A stretch of DNA of 64,000 nt, taken from assembly GCF_049889055.1 (NCBI RefSeq), contig NZ_JBLTWO010000003.1, positions 62,001 through 126,000 on the forward strand. Reading direction: 5' to 3'. Shown here one piece after another: positions 34,142 through 42,896 of this stretch; the stretch's first letter is position 1, and each line of letters opens with the position of its first letter. A model generated the notes under the pieces. That model searched no databases and was not told where the DNA came from. It saw only the letters and a list, made by a program, of their open reading frames with translations. Source of the stretch: Rhizorhabdus sp049889055. Its GTDB lineage: Bacteria > Pseudomonadota > Alphaproteobacteria > Sphingomonadales > Sphingomonadaceae. The translations under genes and the position numbers were made by a program.

Positions 34142-35872
34142 ATGCAGCATCAAATCCTCTCGATCGAGCAGCCCTGGCCGGGACAGGTCTTCGCCTCGCA
34201 GGACGAGCTGTCACGCATCGTCACCAGCCTCGACGCCCGCTTCCTTCAGGTGGGCACGACGCTTGCCGCAGCGGTCGAGGCGATCGACAAGGTGGTCGCC
34301 TCGCTCAACGTCGTCGGGACGGTCTTCCAGAGCGGGGACGCGGCGGCAGCGGTCGACAATCTGACACACGCGGCGCGGCGGCTGTTCGACGTATCGGCGC
34401 AGGTCTCGGATCGCGCGTCCGAAGTGTCGCTGATCCGGTCGGCATCGTCGACGCTGCGCAAATATGTCGACGAGGTCCAGCGCACGCTGGAGGTGCTGCA
34501 GATCTACAGCATGAATGTGAAGATTGCCGCGTCGGGGGCGTCCGACTTCGTCGAGTTCGCCGACGTGATGCGTCAGCAGCTGACTGACGGCAAGGTCGAG
34601 GCCGATGGTTTCGGCATCAAGCTGGAACAGCTCGAAGCCAGCCTCGCCGGGATGGAGCGTACCGATCGGCTGCTGGCGTCCGAATGCGCCCGCGTCGTGC
34701 CGCAGGTGCCCGAACGCCTGCTGCAGGATGCCAGCGACCTGCGCGATCACCAGGCGCAGCTCGCCAAGCTCGCCGAATCGACCGGCCAGCTGGCTCGCTC
34801 GATCCAGGGGAATGTCGCGGCGGTGCTCGGCGCGATCCAGATTGGCGACATCGCCCGGCAGCGGCTCGAACATGTCCTGACCGGCGCCACGCTGCTCGAA
34901 GCCTTTCTGGCCGGGCCCGATGGCGCTGCGGAGATCGGTGCTCAGACCCGTCATCACGTCCTCGCAATGCTGGTGGCACAGCTGTTCGACACCGCCTCGG
35001 ATTTCCGCCGCGAGACCGAGGTCGTCATCGGGTCGCTGCGCGCGCTGGGGCCTCAGGCGGGGCGCTTGCTCGCGCTCAAGGATCATGGCGGCAATGGCGA
35101 TGACGGCCAGATATTCCTGCGCCGGCTGGAAACCGGCATCTCCGATGCGGCAGCCATGCTGGCCCAGCTCCACTGTGCGGACCGCCAGGCCGACGAGACG
35201 CTGAAGATCATCGTCGCCACCGTGGCCGACCTGTCGACGCGGGTGGTCGCGATCCGCGATCTGCGGCTCGACGTGCAGCAGATGGCGATCAACATCGGCC
35301 TGCGCTGCCGCCGGGTGGAAAGCATCGGCCGCGCGGTGACGGTGATCTCGAACGAGATACGCGGCTATTCGGAGAAGCTCGACGCGACGATCGGCGGCAT
35401 CACCAAGTCGGCCGACGAACTCAACATGATCTCGCTGCGGATGCGCGACCGTTCCGATGCGGCGGGCGCCGGCGCCGGCGACGAACTCACCCGCTCGCTC
35501 GATGCAATCCGCGAGGGTGCCCGGCTTACCGAGCAGGCGATGAACAGCGCCACGGCCGAAGCCAATGGCATATTGGGCATGCTGCGTCAGACCACCGACG
35601 AACTCGAAGCCGGTCTCGACCTGGGCGGGATCATCGAGGGTATCGCGACCACGCTCGCCGCTGAAGTGGGGGCTGGCGAACCGCTCTCGCCCGACGTCGA
35701 TCACCCGGCACGCCTGGTGCTCGATGAGATCGCGCGGACCTACACCATGGCCAGCGAGCGCCGTATCCACGATCAGTTCCGCATCGGCGAGCCGATCACG
35801 CTGGCAGCCGCTTCGACCATGGGCGGTGGCGATGGAGACGACGACGCCCTGTTCGACGATGCCCTGTTCTAG
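34142..35872 (+). CDS. Che-operon helical protein with receptor-like tips and CheZ-like motifs
   Basis: This 576-residue soluble, almost fully helical protein follows cheB by 12 nt. I see three clues. Residues ~382-412 (AINIGLRCRR to SNEIRGYSEK) align without gaps to the receptor hairpin tip ALNAAVEAAR to ASEVRKLAER. Residues ~119-150 (IYSMNVKIAASGAS) look like a second, more decayed tip. IQIGDIARQRLEHV at 232-245 has the D-x3-Q spacing (D236, Q240) of CheZ-type phosphatases, and the C-terminus DGDDDALFDDALF resembles the acidic, Phe-ended CheY-binding peptide of CheZ. No cheZ gene is otherwise present. A CheY-phosphatase or receptor-array role is my inference; the family is not named with certainty. 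Confidence 0.7.
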   Translation: MQHQILSIEQPWPGQVFASQDELSRIVTSLDARFLQVGTTLAAAVEAIDKVVASLNVVGTVFQSGDAAAAVDNLTHAARRLFDVSAQVSDRASEVSLIRSASSTLRKYVDEVQRTLEVLQIYSMNVKIAASGASDFVEFADVMRQQLTDGKVEADGFGIKLEQLEASLAGMERTDRLLASECARVVPQVPERLLQDASDLRDHQAQLAKLAESTGQLARSIQGNVAAVLGAIQIGDIARQRLEHVLTGATLLEAFLAGPDGAAEIGAQTRHHVLAMLVAQLFDTASDFRRETEVVIGSLRALGPQAGRLLALKDHGGNGDDGQIFLRRLETGISDAAAMLAQLHCADRQADETLKIIVATVADLSTRVVAIRDLRLDVQQMAINIGLRCRRVESIGRAVTVISNEIRGYSEKLDATIGGITKSADELNMISLRMRDRSDAAGAGAGDELTRSLDAIREGARLTEQAMNSATAEANGILGMLRQTTDELEAGLDLGGIIEGIATTLAAEVGAGEPLSPDVDHPARLVLDEIARTYTMASERRIHDQFRIGEPITLAAASTMGGGDGDDDALFDDALF

Positions 35873-35930
35873 GCGGGCTGGTCGCCCGACGGCATCGATC
35901 CGTCCCCGCTAAGCCGCCCGGGCCACGGGC

Positions 35931-38273
35931 CTAGTCGCGCAGGAAGAGCTCGGCCGCCGCCTCGACGATCGCGTCCCGGTCGAGGCGGTAGGTCGCGTAG
36001 AGATCCGGCAGGTCGCCCGTTTGACCGAAACGGTCGATGCCGAGCGGGCTGACGCGCTGGCCGCGCACGCCGCCCAGCCAGGACAGGGCCGACGGGCTGC
36101 CGTCGATCGCGGTCACCAGTCCGGCGGTCGGAGAAAGCTCCCCCAGCAGCCGGGCGATGTGCGATGGCTGCGAGCCGCCGTCTCGCCACCGCGCGGCGCG
36201 GCTGGCAGACCAGTCGCGGTGCAGCAGATCGGGCGATGTGACGTTGAGCAGGCCGAGGCCGGGCAGGTCCTCGCTGAGCGTTTCCCATGCCGCCAGCACT
36301 TCGGGGGCGATCGCGCCGGTGAAGGCGATCGCTGCCTCCGCACCCGGGGTCGGCTTGCGTAGCCAATAGGCGCCCTTCAGCGCATCGGCTTGCCAGCCAT
36401 CGTCCTCGCGGGCGATCTGGGCGATGCTGCGCGTCGTCAGGCGCAGATAGACCGATCCGCCATTGTCGGCCTGCAGATGTTCGAACGCCCAGCGCATCAT
36501 CAGCGCCAGTTCGTCGACCCAGGCGGGTTCGAAATAGGTCAGGCCGGGCTGGCCGATGCCGATCAGCGGGGTGTTGATCGACTGGTGCGCGCCGCCCTCC
36601 GGGCCGAGCGTGACCCCCGAGGGCGTCGCCACCAGCAGGAAGCGGGCATCCTGGTAACAGCCATAGTTCAGCGCATCGAGCCCGCGCGCGATGAAGGGGT
36701 CATAGACCGTCCCGATCGGGATCAGCCGCGTGCCGAAGGTCGGCGCCGACAGGCCGAGCGCGGCCAGCATCAGGAACAGATTATGTTCGGCGATGCCCAG
36801 CTCGATATGCTGGCCCGCGTCATGGCCTGACCATTTCTGCGCCGAGGGGATGCGCGCCGCCTGGAACACGTCGCGCAACTCCTGCCGCCGGAACAGCCCG
36901 CGCTGGTTCACGAAGGCGCCGAGATTGGTCGACACCGTCACGTCGGGCGATGTCGTCACGATGCGGTCGGCCAGCGGATGACCCGACTTGGCGAGGTCGA
37001 GCAGGATGCGGCCGAAGGCGGCCTGGGTCGATTGCTCATCACCCTCGGGCACCGGCAGCTGGGCCGGCACCGGCACCGGCTGCGCCGGGGCGGTCGCGGG
37101 GCGGCGGGCGAGCGGAGAGGCGGCGACGAAGCGGCGGACGACCGCCTCGACATTGTCGCCGAGCCCGGCATAGGGCGACCATTCCTCGCCTTCGGCGATC
37201 CCCATCGACTGGCGCAGGCCGTCGATCTGGGTCGGGTTCATCAGCCCGGCATGATTGTCCTTGTGACCGGCGAAGGGCAGGCCATAGCCCTTCACCGTAT
37301 AGGCGATGAAGAGCGTAGGACGGTCATCGTCCGCGCGCGCGAAGGCGTCGAGCAGCGTCTCGATGCAATGCCCGCCGAGATTGGTCATCAGCGCGGCGAG
37401 GCCGGCATCGTCGAACCCGTCGATCAGCGACAGCGCCTCGTCCTGCCCGGCAAGATCGCGGGTCAGACGCTCGCGCCAGGCGGCCCCGCCCTGATAGGTG
37501 AGCGCGGCGAAATCGGCATTGGGGCAATTGTCGATCCAGTCGGCGATCGCCTGACCGCCGGGCCGACGAAACGCCTCGCGCTGGAGCCGGCCATGCTTCA
37601 ACGTCAGCACGCGCCAGCCGCAAGTGCGGAAGATGTCGTCGAAGCGGCCGAACATGCGGTCGGCGGTCGTCGCGTCGAGCGACTGGCGGTTATAGTCGAC
37701 GATCCACCAGCAATTTCGGATGTCGTGCTTATAGCCCTCGATCAGCGCCTCATAGATATTGCCTTCATCGAGCTCGGCGTCGCCCATCAGTGCGATCATC
37801 CGTCCGGCATCGGCCTCGTCGAGCTGGCCATGCGCAATCAGATAATCCTGCACAAGGCTGGCGAAAGCGGTGACCGCGACACCGAGCCCGACCGACCCGG
37901 TCGAGAAGTCGACGGGGATGCGGTCCTTGGTCCGGCTGGGATAGCTTTGTGCGCCTCCGAGAGCACGGAAACGCTGCAACTGATCGAGGCTCTGGTTGCC
38001 GAGCAGATAGTGGATCGCGTGGAGCACTGGTCCGGCATGCGGCTTGACCGCGACCCGGTCCTGCGGCCGCAGCGCATGGAAATAGAGCGCGGACATGATC
38101 GCCGTCATCGATGCGCAGGACGCCTGGTGTCCGCCCACCTTCAGCCCGTCGCGGCTGTCACGCAGATGGTTCGCATTGTGAATCGTCCAGCTCGACAGCC
38201 AGCGCAGCCGCCCCTCGAGCGCCTCCAGCGCGGCCACGGTATCGGGGTCCTGCTGCTTGACGTCCTGCTGCAT
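35931..38273 (-). CDS. AceE/MdeB-like 2-oxoacid dehydrogenase E1 component
   Basis: This thiamine-diphosphate enzyme of 780 residues resembles homodimeric pyruvate dehydrogenase E1: VGGHQASCASMTAIMSALYF near the N-terminus, the cofactor motif GDAELDEGN followed ~25 residues later by VDYNRQSLD, and transketolase-like domains with HIELGIAEHNLF. It is shorter than AceE (~890). Its divergent partner is an Lrp-type regulator, the layout known for mdeB/mdeR of Pseudomonas, where MdeB acts on 2-oxobutyrate from methionine; no mdeA lies here, so the substrate is a guess. ATG 38273 follows GGGAG with good spacing. Confidence 0.85.
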   Translation of the reverse strand: MQQDVKQQDPDTVAALEALEGRLRWLSSWTIHNANHLRDSRDGLKVGGHQASCASMTAIMSALYFHALRPQDRVAVKPHAGPVLHAIHYLLGNQSLDQLQRFRALGGAQSYPSRTKDRIPVDFSTGSVGLGVAVTAFASLVQDYLIAHGQLDEADAGRMIALMGDAELDEGNIYEALIEGYKHDIRNCWWIVDYNRQSLDATTADRMFGRFDDIFRTCGWRVLTLKHGRLQREAFRRPGGQAIADWIDNCPNADFAALTYQGGAAWRERLTRDLAGQDEALSLIDGFDDAGLAALMTNLGGHCIETLLDAFARADDDRPTLFIAYTVKGYGLPFAGHKDNHAGLMNPTQIDGLRQSMGIAEGEEWSPYAGLGDNVEAVVRRFVAASPLARRPATAPAQPVPVPAQLPVPEGDEQSTQAAFGRILLDLAKSGHPLADRIVTTSPDVTVSTNLGAFVNQRGLFRRQELRDVFQAARIPSAQKWSGHDAGQHIELGIAEHNLFLMLAALGLSAPTFGTRLIPIGTVYDPFIARGLDALNYGCYQDARFLLVATPSGVTLGPEGGAHQSINTPLIGIGQPGLTYFEPAWVDELALMMRWAFEHLQADNGGSVYLRLTTRSIAQIAREDDGWQADALKGAYWLRKPTPGAEAAIAFTGAIAPEVLAAWETLSEDLPGLGLLNVTSPDLLHRDWSASRAARWRDGGSQPSHIARLLGELSPTAGLVTAIDGSPSALSWLGGVRGQRVSPLGIDRFGQTGDLPDLYATYRLDRDAIVEAAAELFLRD

Positions 38274-38361
38274 CGGCATGCTCCCTGAAGCGCCGGGCGG
38301 CCGGCCGCTGCAGGATAATGCAAAGTCGTATGCCACTTCTTGCGAAGATGCTCGACATATC

Positions 38362-38384
38362 GCAATGATTTGGCAGATTATTGC
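38362..38384. promoter_or_regulatory. Inverted repeat between the E1 gene and the Lrp gene, putative operator
   Basis: GCAATGAT (38362-38369) and ATTATTGC (38377-38384) form an 8-7-8 inverted repeat with one mismatch in the AT-rich divergent promoter region. Its position 27 bp before the Lrp-family start fits an autoregulated site that also controls the E1 gene. Confidence 0.5.
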
Positions 38385-38410
38385 TCTGATAGCGATTAAT
38401 GAGGTCAATC

Positions 38411-38896
38411 ATGCCGGATAGTGCGCTGGATGCGATAGACAGGCGGATATTGGCGGAACTGCAGGCAGATGGGCGCATTACCAACCATGAATTGGCCTCG
38501 CGCGTCGGTCTGTCTCCCAGCCCCTGCCTGCGCCGCGTTCGCCAGCTCGAGGATGTGGGAGTCTTGTCGGGCTATGTCGGGCTCGTCGATCCTGCCGCGC
38601 TCGGCCTGCATGTCAGTGCCTTCGTGCGGGTGCGGCTCGACGGGCAGGACGATCGCCACCTCGCCGCCTTCGAGGCGGCGGTGTCGGGCTTTCCCGAGGT
38701 GATGGAGTGCTATCTGATGACCGGCGAAAGCGACTATCAGCTGCGTGTGCTCGTCGCCTCGCTTGCCGCGTTCGAGGATTTTCTGCGTCAGAAGTTGACC
38801 CGCATCACCGGCGTGTCACAGGTGACGTCCAGCTTTGCCCTGCGGCCCGTGGTCTACAGGACTGCGATCCCTGTCGAAGCGAGAGGAAAGGGATAG
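38411..38896 (+). CDS. Lrp/AsnC family transcriptional regulator
   Basis: This 161-residue regulator has an N-terminal winged helix-turn-helix (LDAIDRRILAELQADGRITN, ELASRVGLSPSPCLRRVRQLE) and a C-terminal RAM/AsnC effector domain (MECYLMTGESDYQLRVLV). Such regulators sense amino acids or related acids. It is divergent from the 2-oxoacid dehydrogenase gene, its likely target, and five bases ahead of the next gene. ATG 38411 is preceded by GAGG. Confidence 0.94.
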   Translation: MPDSALDAIDRRILAELQADGRITNHELASRVGLSPSPCLRRVRQLEDVGVLSGYVGLVDPAALGLHVSAFVRVRLDGQDDRHLAAFEAAVSGFPEVMECYLMTGESDYQLRVLVASLAAFEDFLRQKLTRITGVSQVTSSFALRPVVYRTAIPVEARGKG

Positions 38897-38901
38897 CCGC
38901 C

Positions 38902-39708
38902 ATGATCGAAGCCATCGCCCATCTGGGCCTGCTGGACGACGAGGATATCCAGCTGGACCTTGCCGCCCTCGAACTGAGTGCGCTCGACCATCCGGGCGTC
39001 GACCTCGCGCCTTATGTCGACCTGCTCGAGGCGATCGAGGCCGATCTGCGTGCGATGGGCGTGGCGGCCGGCGATCCGATGGGGCAGGCGGCCGCGCTGG
39101 CGGAGGTCTTTGCCGTCGGCCAAGGCTTCACCGGAGACCGCAACAGCTATGACGCGCCCGTGAACGCCGATCTGATCCGCGTGATCGACCGTCGCATGGG
39201 CCTGCCGATCGCGCTAGCTATCCTCTATGTCGGGCAGGCCCGCCGGCTCGGCTGGTCGGCGCATGCGCTCAACACGCCTGCGCATGTCATGGTCCGGATC
39301 GGCGCCGACGAGGGGGCGGTTGTGATCGACCCCTTTCACGAGGGGGCTGTCGTCAGCCGCGACACGATCGTCCGCCTGATCCGGCAGGCGTTGGGGCCGG
39401 GCGCCAAGATCGACGCGCAGAATATGGCGCCGCTGTCGAACCGGCTGGCGCTCGTCCGGCTGCTGACCAACCAGGTGATCCGCGCCGAACAGGGCAAGGA
39501 TTCGGCGCGCGCGCTGATCGTGCAGGAACGCATCGCCACGGTCGCGCCGTCCTATGGGCAAGGCTGGTGGGATCTCGCGCGCTTTCAGCTGGCCGATGGC
39601 CAGGTCGAAGGCGCGCGCGAGAGTTTGAGCGCGATGCTGGAGGTGACCCGCGACCCCGAAATGCGCGCGCAGGTCAGCGCGGCACTCGAGGCGCTGGCTT
39701 TCCGGTGA
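38902..39708 (+). CDS. SirB1 family transglutaminase-like/TPR protein
   Basis: This 268-residue protein shows the SirB1/transglutaminase-like core: DRNSYDAPVNADLIRVIDRRMGLPIALAILY, GWSAHALNTPAHVMVRI and VIDPFHEG. A tetratricopeptide-like C-terminus (ARALIVQERIATVAPSYGQGW, LARFQLADGQVEGARESL) follows. The fold suggests a papain-like or binding domain; its cellular role is unsettled. It is probably co-transcribed with the Lrp regulator and ends six bases before the convergent PAS gene. Confidence 0.85.
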   Translation: MIEAIAHLGLLDDEDIQLDLAALELSALDHPGVDLAPYVDLLEAIEADLRAMGVAAGDPMGQAAALAEVFAVGQGFTGDRNSYDAPVNADLIRVIDRRMGLPIALAILYVGQARRLGWSAHALNTPAHVMVRIGADEGAVVIDPFHEGAVVSRDTIVRLIRQALGPGAKIDAQNMAPLSNRLALVRLLTNQVIRAEQGKDSARALIVQERIATVAPSYGQGWWDLARFQLADGQVEGARESLSAMLEVTRDPEMRAQVSAALEALAFR

Positions 39709-39714
39709 TTGGCC

Positions 39715-40959
39715 TCAGCAGGCGAAGCGCTGCAGCGCCTTGTCGACCAGCGCCTTCTCCGCAATCGGCTTCGCAACGATGGCGAGCCGCCCGTCCGTCT
39801 CGCGCCGTGCGACCAGCAGGACGACCTCGGCCTCGACCTCACCCATGTCGACGATGGCGCGCGCGGGGGCGCTGCCCAGCAGCATCCTGGCCGACAGCGC
39901 GCGATCGACCTTGAGCGCGGGGCGACGCTCGCCGCGTTCGGCGGTGACGACAGCCTTGATTCCGCCTTCGACGCCGGACAGCCAGCCATGCAGCGAGCCG
40001 GGGGCAAGGCATAGCCGGTGCGCGTGGGTCAGGACGGCGGCGAACTCGGTCACGCGTTTGCGATCATAATCGCGCCCGAAGACGAGCTTCACGACCGGGG
40101 TCATCGGTGCGCGCGCCTGCGGCACGATCCCGGCGTCGGCGATCATCGCCCCGAATGCTTCCGGTTCGGCCTCGGCCGCCAGCGCGACATCATAGGCGAG
40201 CGAGAGTGCGCGGTAGAGCGCGTTGCGCGTGCGCCCTTCGCAGGCGACCGCTTCCTGCGCCAGCTCCTGCGCGTCCTGAACCAGCTCGGAAAGGGCCGGC
40301 TGGTCCAGGTCCGTGAAAGTCGTGAGAGCGGGGCTGCCCTCGCCTTCGGCCGAAATCTCGGCGAGGGGCTGGGCGGGGCCGGCGAAGGCGGTGGTGACCG
40401 CCTGCACGATATCGGCGGGGAGGTTCGCGCCGGCGGCTTCCTTCCAGTTGACGACGCCGTGGATCATGTCGATCCGGCTGCCGTCGGACGAATAAGGCAT
40501 CAATATGCCGCGATACAGGATCGGCTGGCCCCGGCGGTTGATATAGTCGGCCTCGAAGCCGACCGGCGCGCGGTTCGCCAGGATCTCTGCATAATGTTCG
40601 GTCAGGCGTGCCAACAGCGCCTGCTCGGGCACGTCGGAGACGGTCGCCACCTCGGCGTCGATCTCGCCCTCCTCGCGCAGCGCGCGGCCGAGATAGGTGA
40701 TGCCGGGGTTGAGCGGATCGGCCGAGAAGTCGAGCAGCACCGAATGCGGACCGAATTCGCCCAGCGCCTCGGCATCCAGATCGCCGATCGCCGGATAGTC
40801 GCGCCCGTCGAGCAGCGACAGCCACATCTCATAGGCGCGGATATGCATTCGCCGCTCGTCCGCGCCGATCATCGGCGGCAGGTCCATGCAGGGCTCGTCG
40901 CCGATCGGGAAGTCCCAGTCGGCGAAGTCCTCCGCGATGAACGAGCGATAATCTTCCAT
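39715..40959 (-). CDS. PAS-type domain protein of unknown role
   Basis: This protein of about 414 residues is acidic and soluble. Residues 40-165 resemble a PAS_5-like sensor domain (MHIRAYEMWLSLLDGRDYPAIGDL, PITYLGRALREEG, and MPYSSDGSRIDMIHGVVNW), a pattern common in alphaproteobacteria. The second half is helical then beta-rich with RGERRPALKVDRALSARMLL and no output domain I can name. It stands alone, convergent with the SirB1 gene. The start at 40959 follows GGGGACTGGA; an upstream ATG at 41010 would add 17 residues. Confidence 0.75.
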   Translation of the reverse strand: MEDYRSFIAEDFADWDFPIGDEPCMDLPPMIGADERRMHIRAYEMWLSLLDGRDYPAIGDLDAEALGEFGPHSVLLDFSADPLNPGITYLGRALREEGEIDAEVATVSDVPEQALLARLTEHYAEILANRAPVGFEADYINRRGQPILYRGILMPYSSDGSRIDMIHGVVNWKEAAGANLPADIVQAVTTAFAGPAQPLAEISAEGEGSPALTTFTDLDQPALSELVQDAQELAQEAVACEGRTRNALYRALSLAYDVALAAEAEPEAFGAMIADAGIVPQARAPMTPVVKLVFGRDYDRKRVTEFAAVLTHAHRLCLAPGSLHGWLSGVEGGIKAVVTAERGERRPALKVDRALSARMLLGSAPARAIVDMGEVEAEVVLLVARRETDGRLAIVAKPIAEKALVDKALQRFAC

Positions 40960-41182
40960 TCCAGTCCCCATCGGCGGCCAGTCCGGAATCGCCGCCCTTG
41001 CCGCCGTCATGCGCCGCAGCCGGTTGAGGATTGGTAAAAATGGGGGGCAGCAGGTGGAGTCCGAAGCCCTACCGCACGCCGTGACGCCGCGGATCGGCGG
41101 GGAGGGCAGGGGGAAGCGACGATCCGAACATCGAGCGCTTGAATATGCCGAAAACCACTGTTAAGGCGCGCCACACCAGCGA

Positions 41183-41258
41183 GCCGCTTTAGCTCAGTTG
41201 GTAGAGCATCGCATTCGTAATGCGGGGGTCACAGGTTCGAGTCCTGTAAGCGGCACCA
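41183..41258 (+). tRNA. tRNA-Thr (anticodon CGT)
   Basis: Acceptor stem GCCGCTT (41183-41189) pairs with AAGCGGC (41248-41254); the anticodon stem TCGCA/TGCGG holds loop TTCGTAA with anticodon CGT; the T-arm has GGTTCGAGTCC; CCA is encoded at 41256-41258. The accessory-looking region 41.5-46.4 kb starts just downstream. Confidence 0.97.
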
Positions 41259-41512
41259 TTTCCCTGATCGCCAAGGTTCGCCTATATCCTTGGAAACCCG
41301 TAAAGCGGGGCCATATTTCCTATCAGTTGCGCGTGGGCGTTCGGCCATCTGGTTTGAATAGGCCAGCTGCACGCATGCTTCTCGCATGTCCATCTTAGGA
41401 AGGGTGCTCCGGTTCAGAGGCGGCAGGTCTTGGGCACGCCCAAGCGCCCAGTTCGTTCAGAGCGGACTCGAAGCTCCGTGCGAAACGGCGACGCCAGGCT
41501 TCGAGCCGGCGA
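41259..41512. other. Intergenic region after tRNA-Thr, no gene seen
   Basis: The 254 bp between tRNA-Thr and the HxlR gene hold no supported open frame and no integrase. I see no second copy of the tRNA 3' end elsewhere in the window. Confidence 0.5.
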
Positions 41513-42004
41513 TCAAGCCTCGACAGCAGGGCTCGACGCCCAGTCTTCGAACCCTGCCATCAGGTCCTCCGGGGGCACAATACGTCCCGCTTGGTCGACC
41601 AACGCGACGGTTATCTCCGAGCCGTCCGTTTTGCGCATCAGCCTCATGGGTGGCGTTCGTCCCTGGCCGACCCAGTGGTCCGACCATTGGCGCATCGCCA
41701 GAAAAGGTAGCCTCAGCGCCTCGCCCATTTCGGTGAGGAGATACTCCTTTCGCGGCCGGCTCCCGTCCGCCTTGTAGTCCTGCTGGATCATCAGCCCTGA
41801 GGCGACGAGGCGCTTGAGGCGATCGGCAAGGACAGTCCTCGGTATGCCGATCTCGGTGTGGAAATCATCATAGCGACGCACACCAAAGAGGGCGCTGCGC
41901 AGGATGAGCAATGACCAGCGATCCCCCAGGAAATCGAAGCTTGCAGCGAGCGTGCAGCGGCTGATGTGGATCGGTGACTGACGTCGAAACGGGGGTGTGG
42001 CCAT
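41513..42004 (-). CDS. HxlR family transcriptional regulator
   Basis: This 163-residue winged-helix regulator has the family core SRCTLAASFDFLGDRWSLLILRSAL, FGVRRYDDFHTEIGIPRTVLADRLKRL and SRPRKEYLLTEMGEAL. Cys17 sits where HxlR/YodB-type proteins carry their redox- or electrophile-sensing cysteine. A C-terminal ~45-residue extension is present. It is divergent from the MAPEG operon and probably controls it and itself. The start at 42004 is chosen because conserved sequence begins soon after; its ribosome site is weak. Confidence 0.9.
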   Translation of the reverse strand: MATPPFRRQSPIHISRCTLAASFDFLGDRWSLLILRSALFGVRRYDDFHTEIGIPRTVLADRLKRLVASGLMIQQDYKADGSRPRKEYLLTEMGEALRLPFLAMRQWSDHWVGQGRTPPMRLMRKTDGSEITVALVDQAGRIVPPEDLMAGFEDWASSPAVEA

Positions 42005-42046
42005 ATGCGGAAGAATATCTGGGTTGCAAAAGCAAATCCAGCATCT

Positions 42047-42058
42047 ATACCTAAGTAT
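42047..42058. promoter_or_regulatory. ATAC-CTAA-GTAT palindrome, putative HxlR operator
   Basis: This short perfect palindrome lies in the 100-bp AT-rich gap between the divergent HxlR and MAPEG genes. HxlR-family sites are often TAC/GTA-type palindromes, so it is a plausible operator, but it is short. Confidence 0.35.
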
Positions 42059-42104
42059 GTAAAATGGACTCAGAATCGGTTGATCAGCGAGGAGGCGCGC
42101 AGCG

Positions 42105-42551
42105 ATGACGGACACGAACCTGGCCATTATCTGGCCAACAGTAGCGATGGCTGCCGTGATATTCTCGGTCTGGTGGGTGCTTCTGCGGCAGCGCTTCGCC
42201 CATATTGCCGCCAACCGGCCGACGGCTGCCGACTTCGCTAGCGCGGAAGCCGTTAGGCACTATTTTCGTCCCGTCGAACGGCCCGCGCAGAACCTGGCCA
42301 ACCTGTTCGAAATGCCCGTGCTCTATTTCGCTCTGGTGCCCTTGCTGATTGTGACGGGCAGGGCGTCGGGCATACAGGTTGCGCTGGCCTGGGTCTTTGT
42401 CGCCCTCCGGCTGGTGCACAGCATCATCCATATCGGCCCCAATCCGATCAGGACTCGCGCTCGCGTGTACATCGCCTCGAGCGTCGCGTTGTTCGCCATG
42501 TGGCTGGGCTTCGTCGTGGATATCCTGGCCAGCACAGGAGCCCGGATGTGA
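42105..42551 (+). CDS. MAPEG family membrane protein
   Basis: This 148-residue protein has four hydrophobic helices and MAPEG features: RPAQNLANLFEMPVLYFAL in the second helix, LAWVFVALRLVHSIIHIG and PIRTRARVYI. The family includes membrane glutathione S-transferases and relatives of unknown role. It opens a four-gene run (MAPEG, dimeric barrel, VOC-cupin, PanB-like) with 4-nt overlaps between several members. GAGGAGG precedes the start. Confidence 0.9.
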   Translation: MTDTNLAIIWPTVAMAAVIFSVWWVLLRQRFAHIAANRPTAADFASAEAVRHYFRPVERPAQNLANLFEMPVLYFALVPLLIVTGRASGIQVALAWVFVALRLVHSIIHIGPNPIRTRARVYIASSVALFAMWLGFVVDILASTGARM

Positions 42552-42856
42552 CCACGCCTTTGGAAGGCGTAGATGGATTCCATCTCCTCATCATCCATGA
42601 GGTCGGGGATTGCGAGAGGTCGAAGGCATTCTTCGATGATGCCGCGCCGATCCGGCAGGAGGCGGGAGAGATGGCCTATCAGCTTCTGGCCTGTGACACC
42701 GATGCAAGGCGCGTCGTCCACTTTTCTCGTTGGACCTCGCTGGACGCGGCGCGCGCTTTCTTCGAATCCCCGAAATTGGTCGAGATCCGGCGTGTCGCGG
42801 GCGTTTACGCGCGGGAATTCCTCTACCCCAACGAAATCGAAGCAAAAATCCTCTGA
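42548..42856 (+). CDS. Small dimeric alpha-beta barrel protein (ABM-like)
   Basis: This 102-residue protein starts at GTG 42548, overlapping the MAPEG stop (GTGA). The sequence FHLLIIHEVGD, then KAFFDDAAPIRQEAGEMAYQLL and VHFSRWTSLDAARAFFESP, fits the ferredoxin-like dimeric barrel of antibiotic-biosynthesis monooxygenase or stress-responsive proteins. Function cannot be fixed; these often act on or bind small aromatic or electrophilic compounds. Confidence 0.75.
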   Translation: MTTPLEGVDGFHLLIIHEVGDCERSKAFFDDAAPIRQEAGEMAYQLLACDTDARRVVHFSRWTSLDAARAFFESPKLVEIRRVAGVYAREFLYPNEIEAKIL

Positions 42857-42896
42857 CGCGCGTGTCCGCGTCAAATTCTCCTCAAGGAGTACAGCG

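Noticed and set aside
41183..41512. Attachment site of an integrated element at tRNA-Thr
   Set aside because: I found no integrase gene and no second copy of the tRNA 3' end in the window, so only the general layout supports it.
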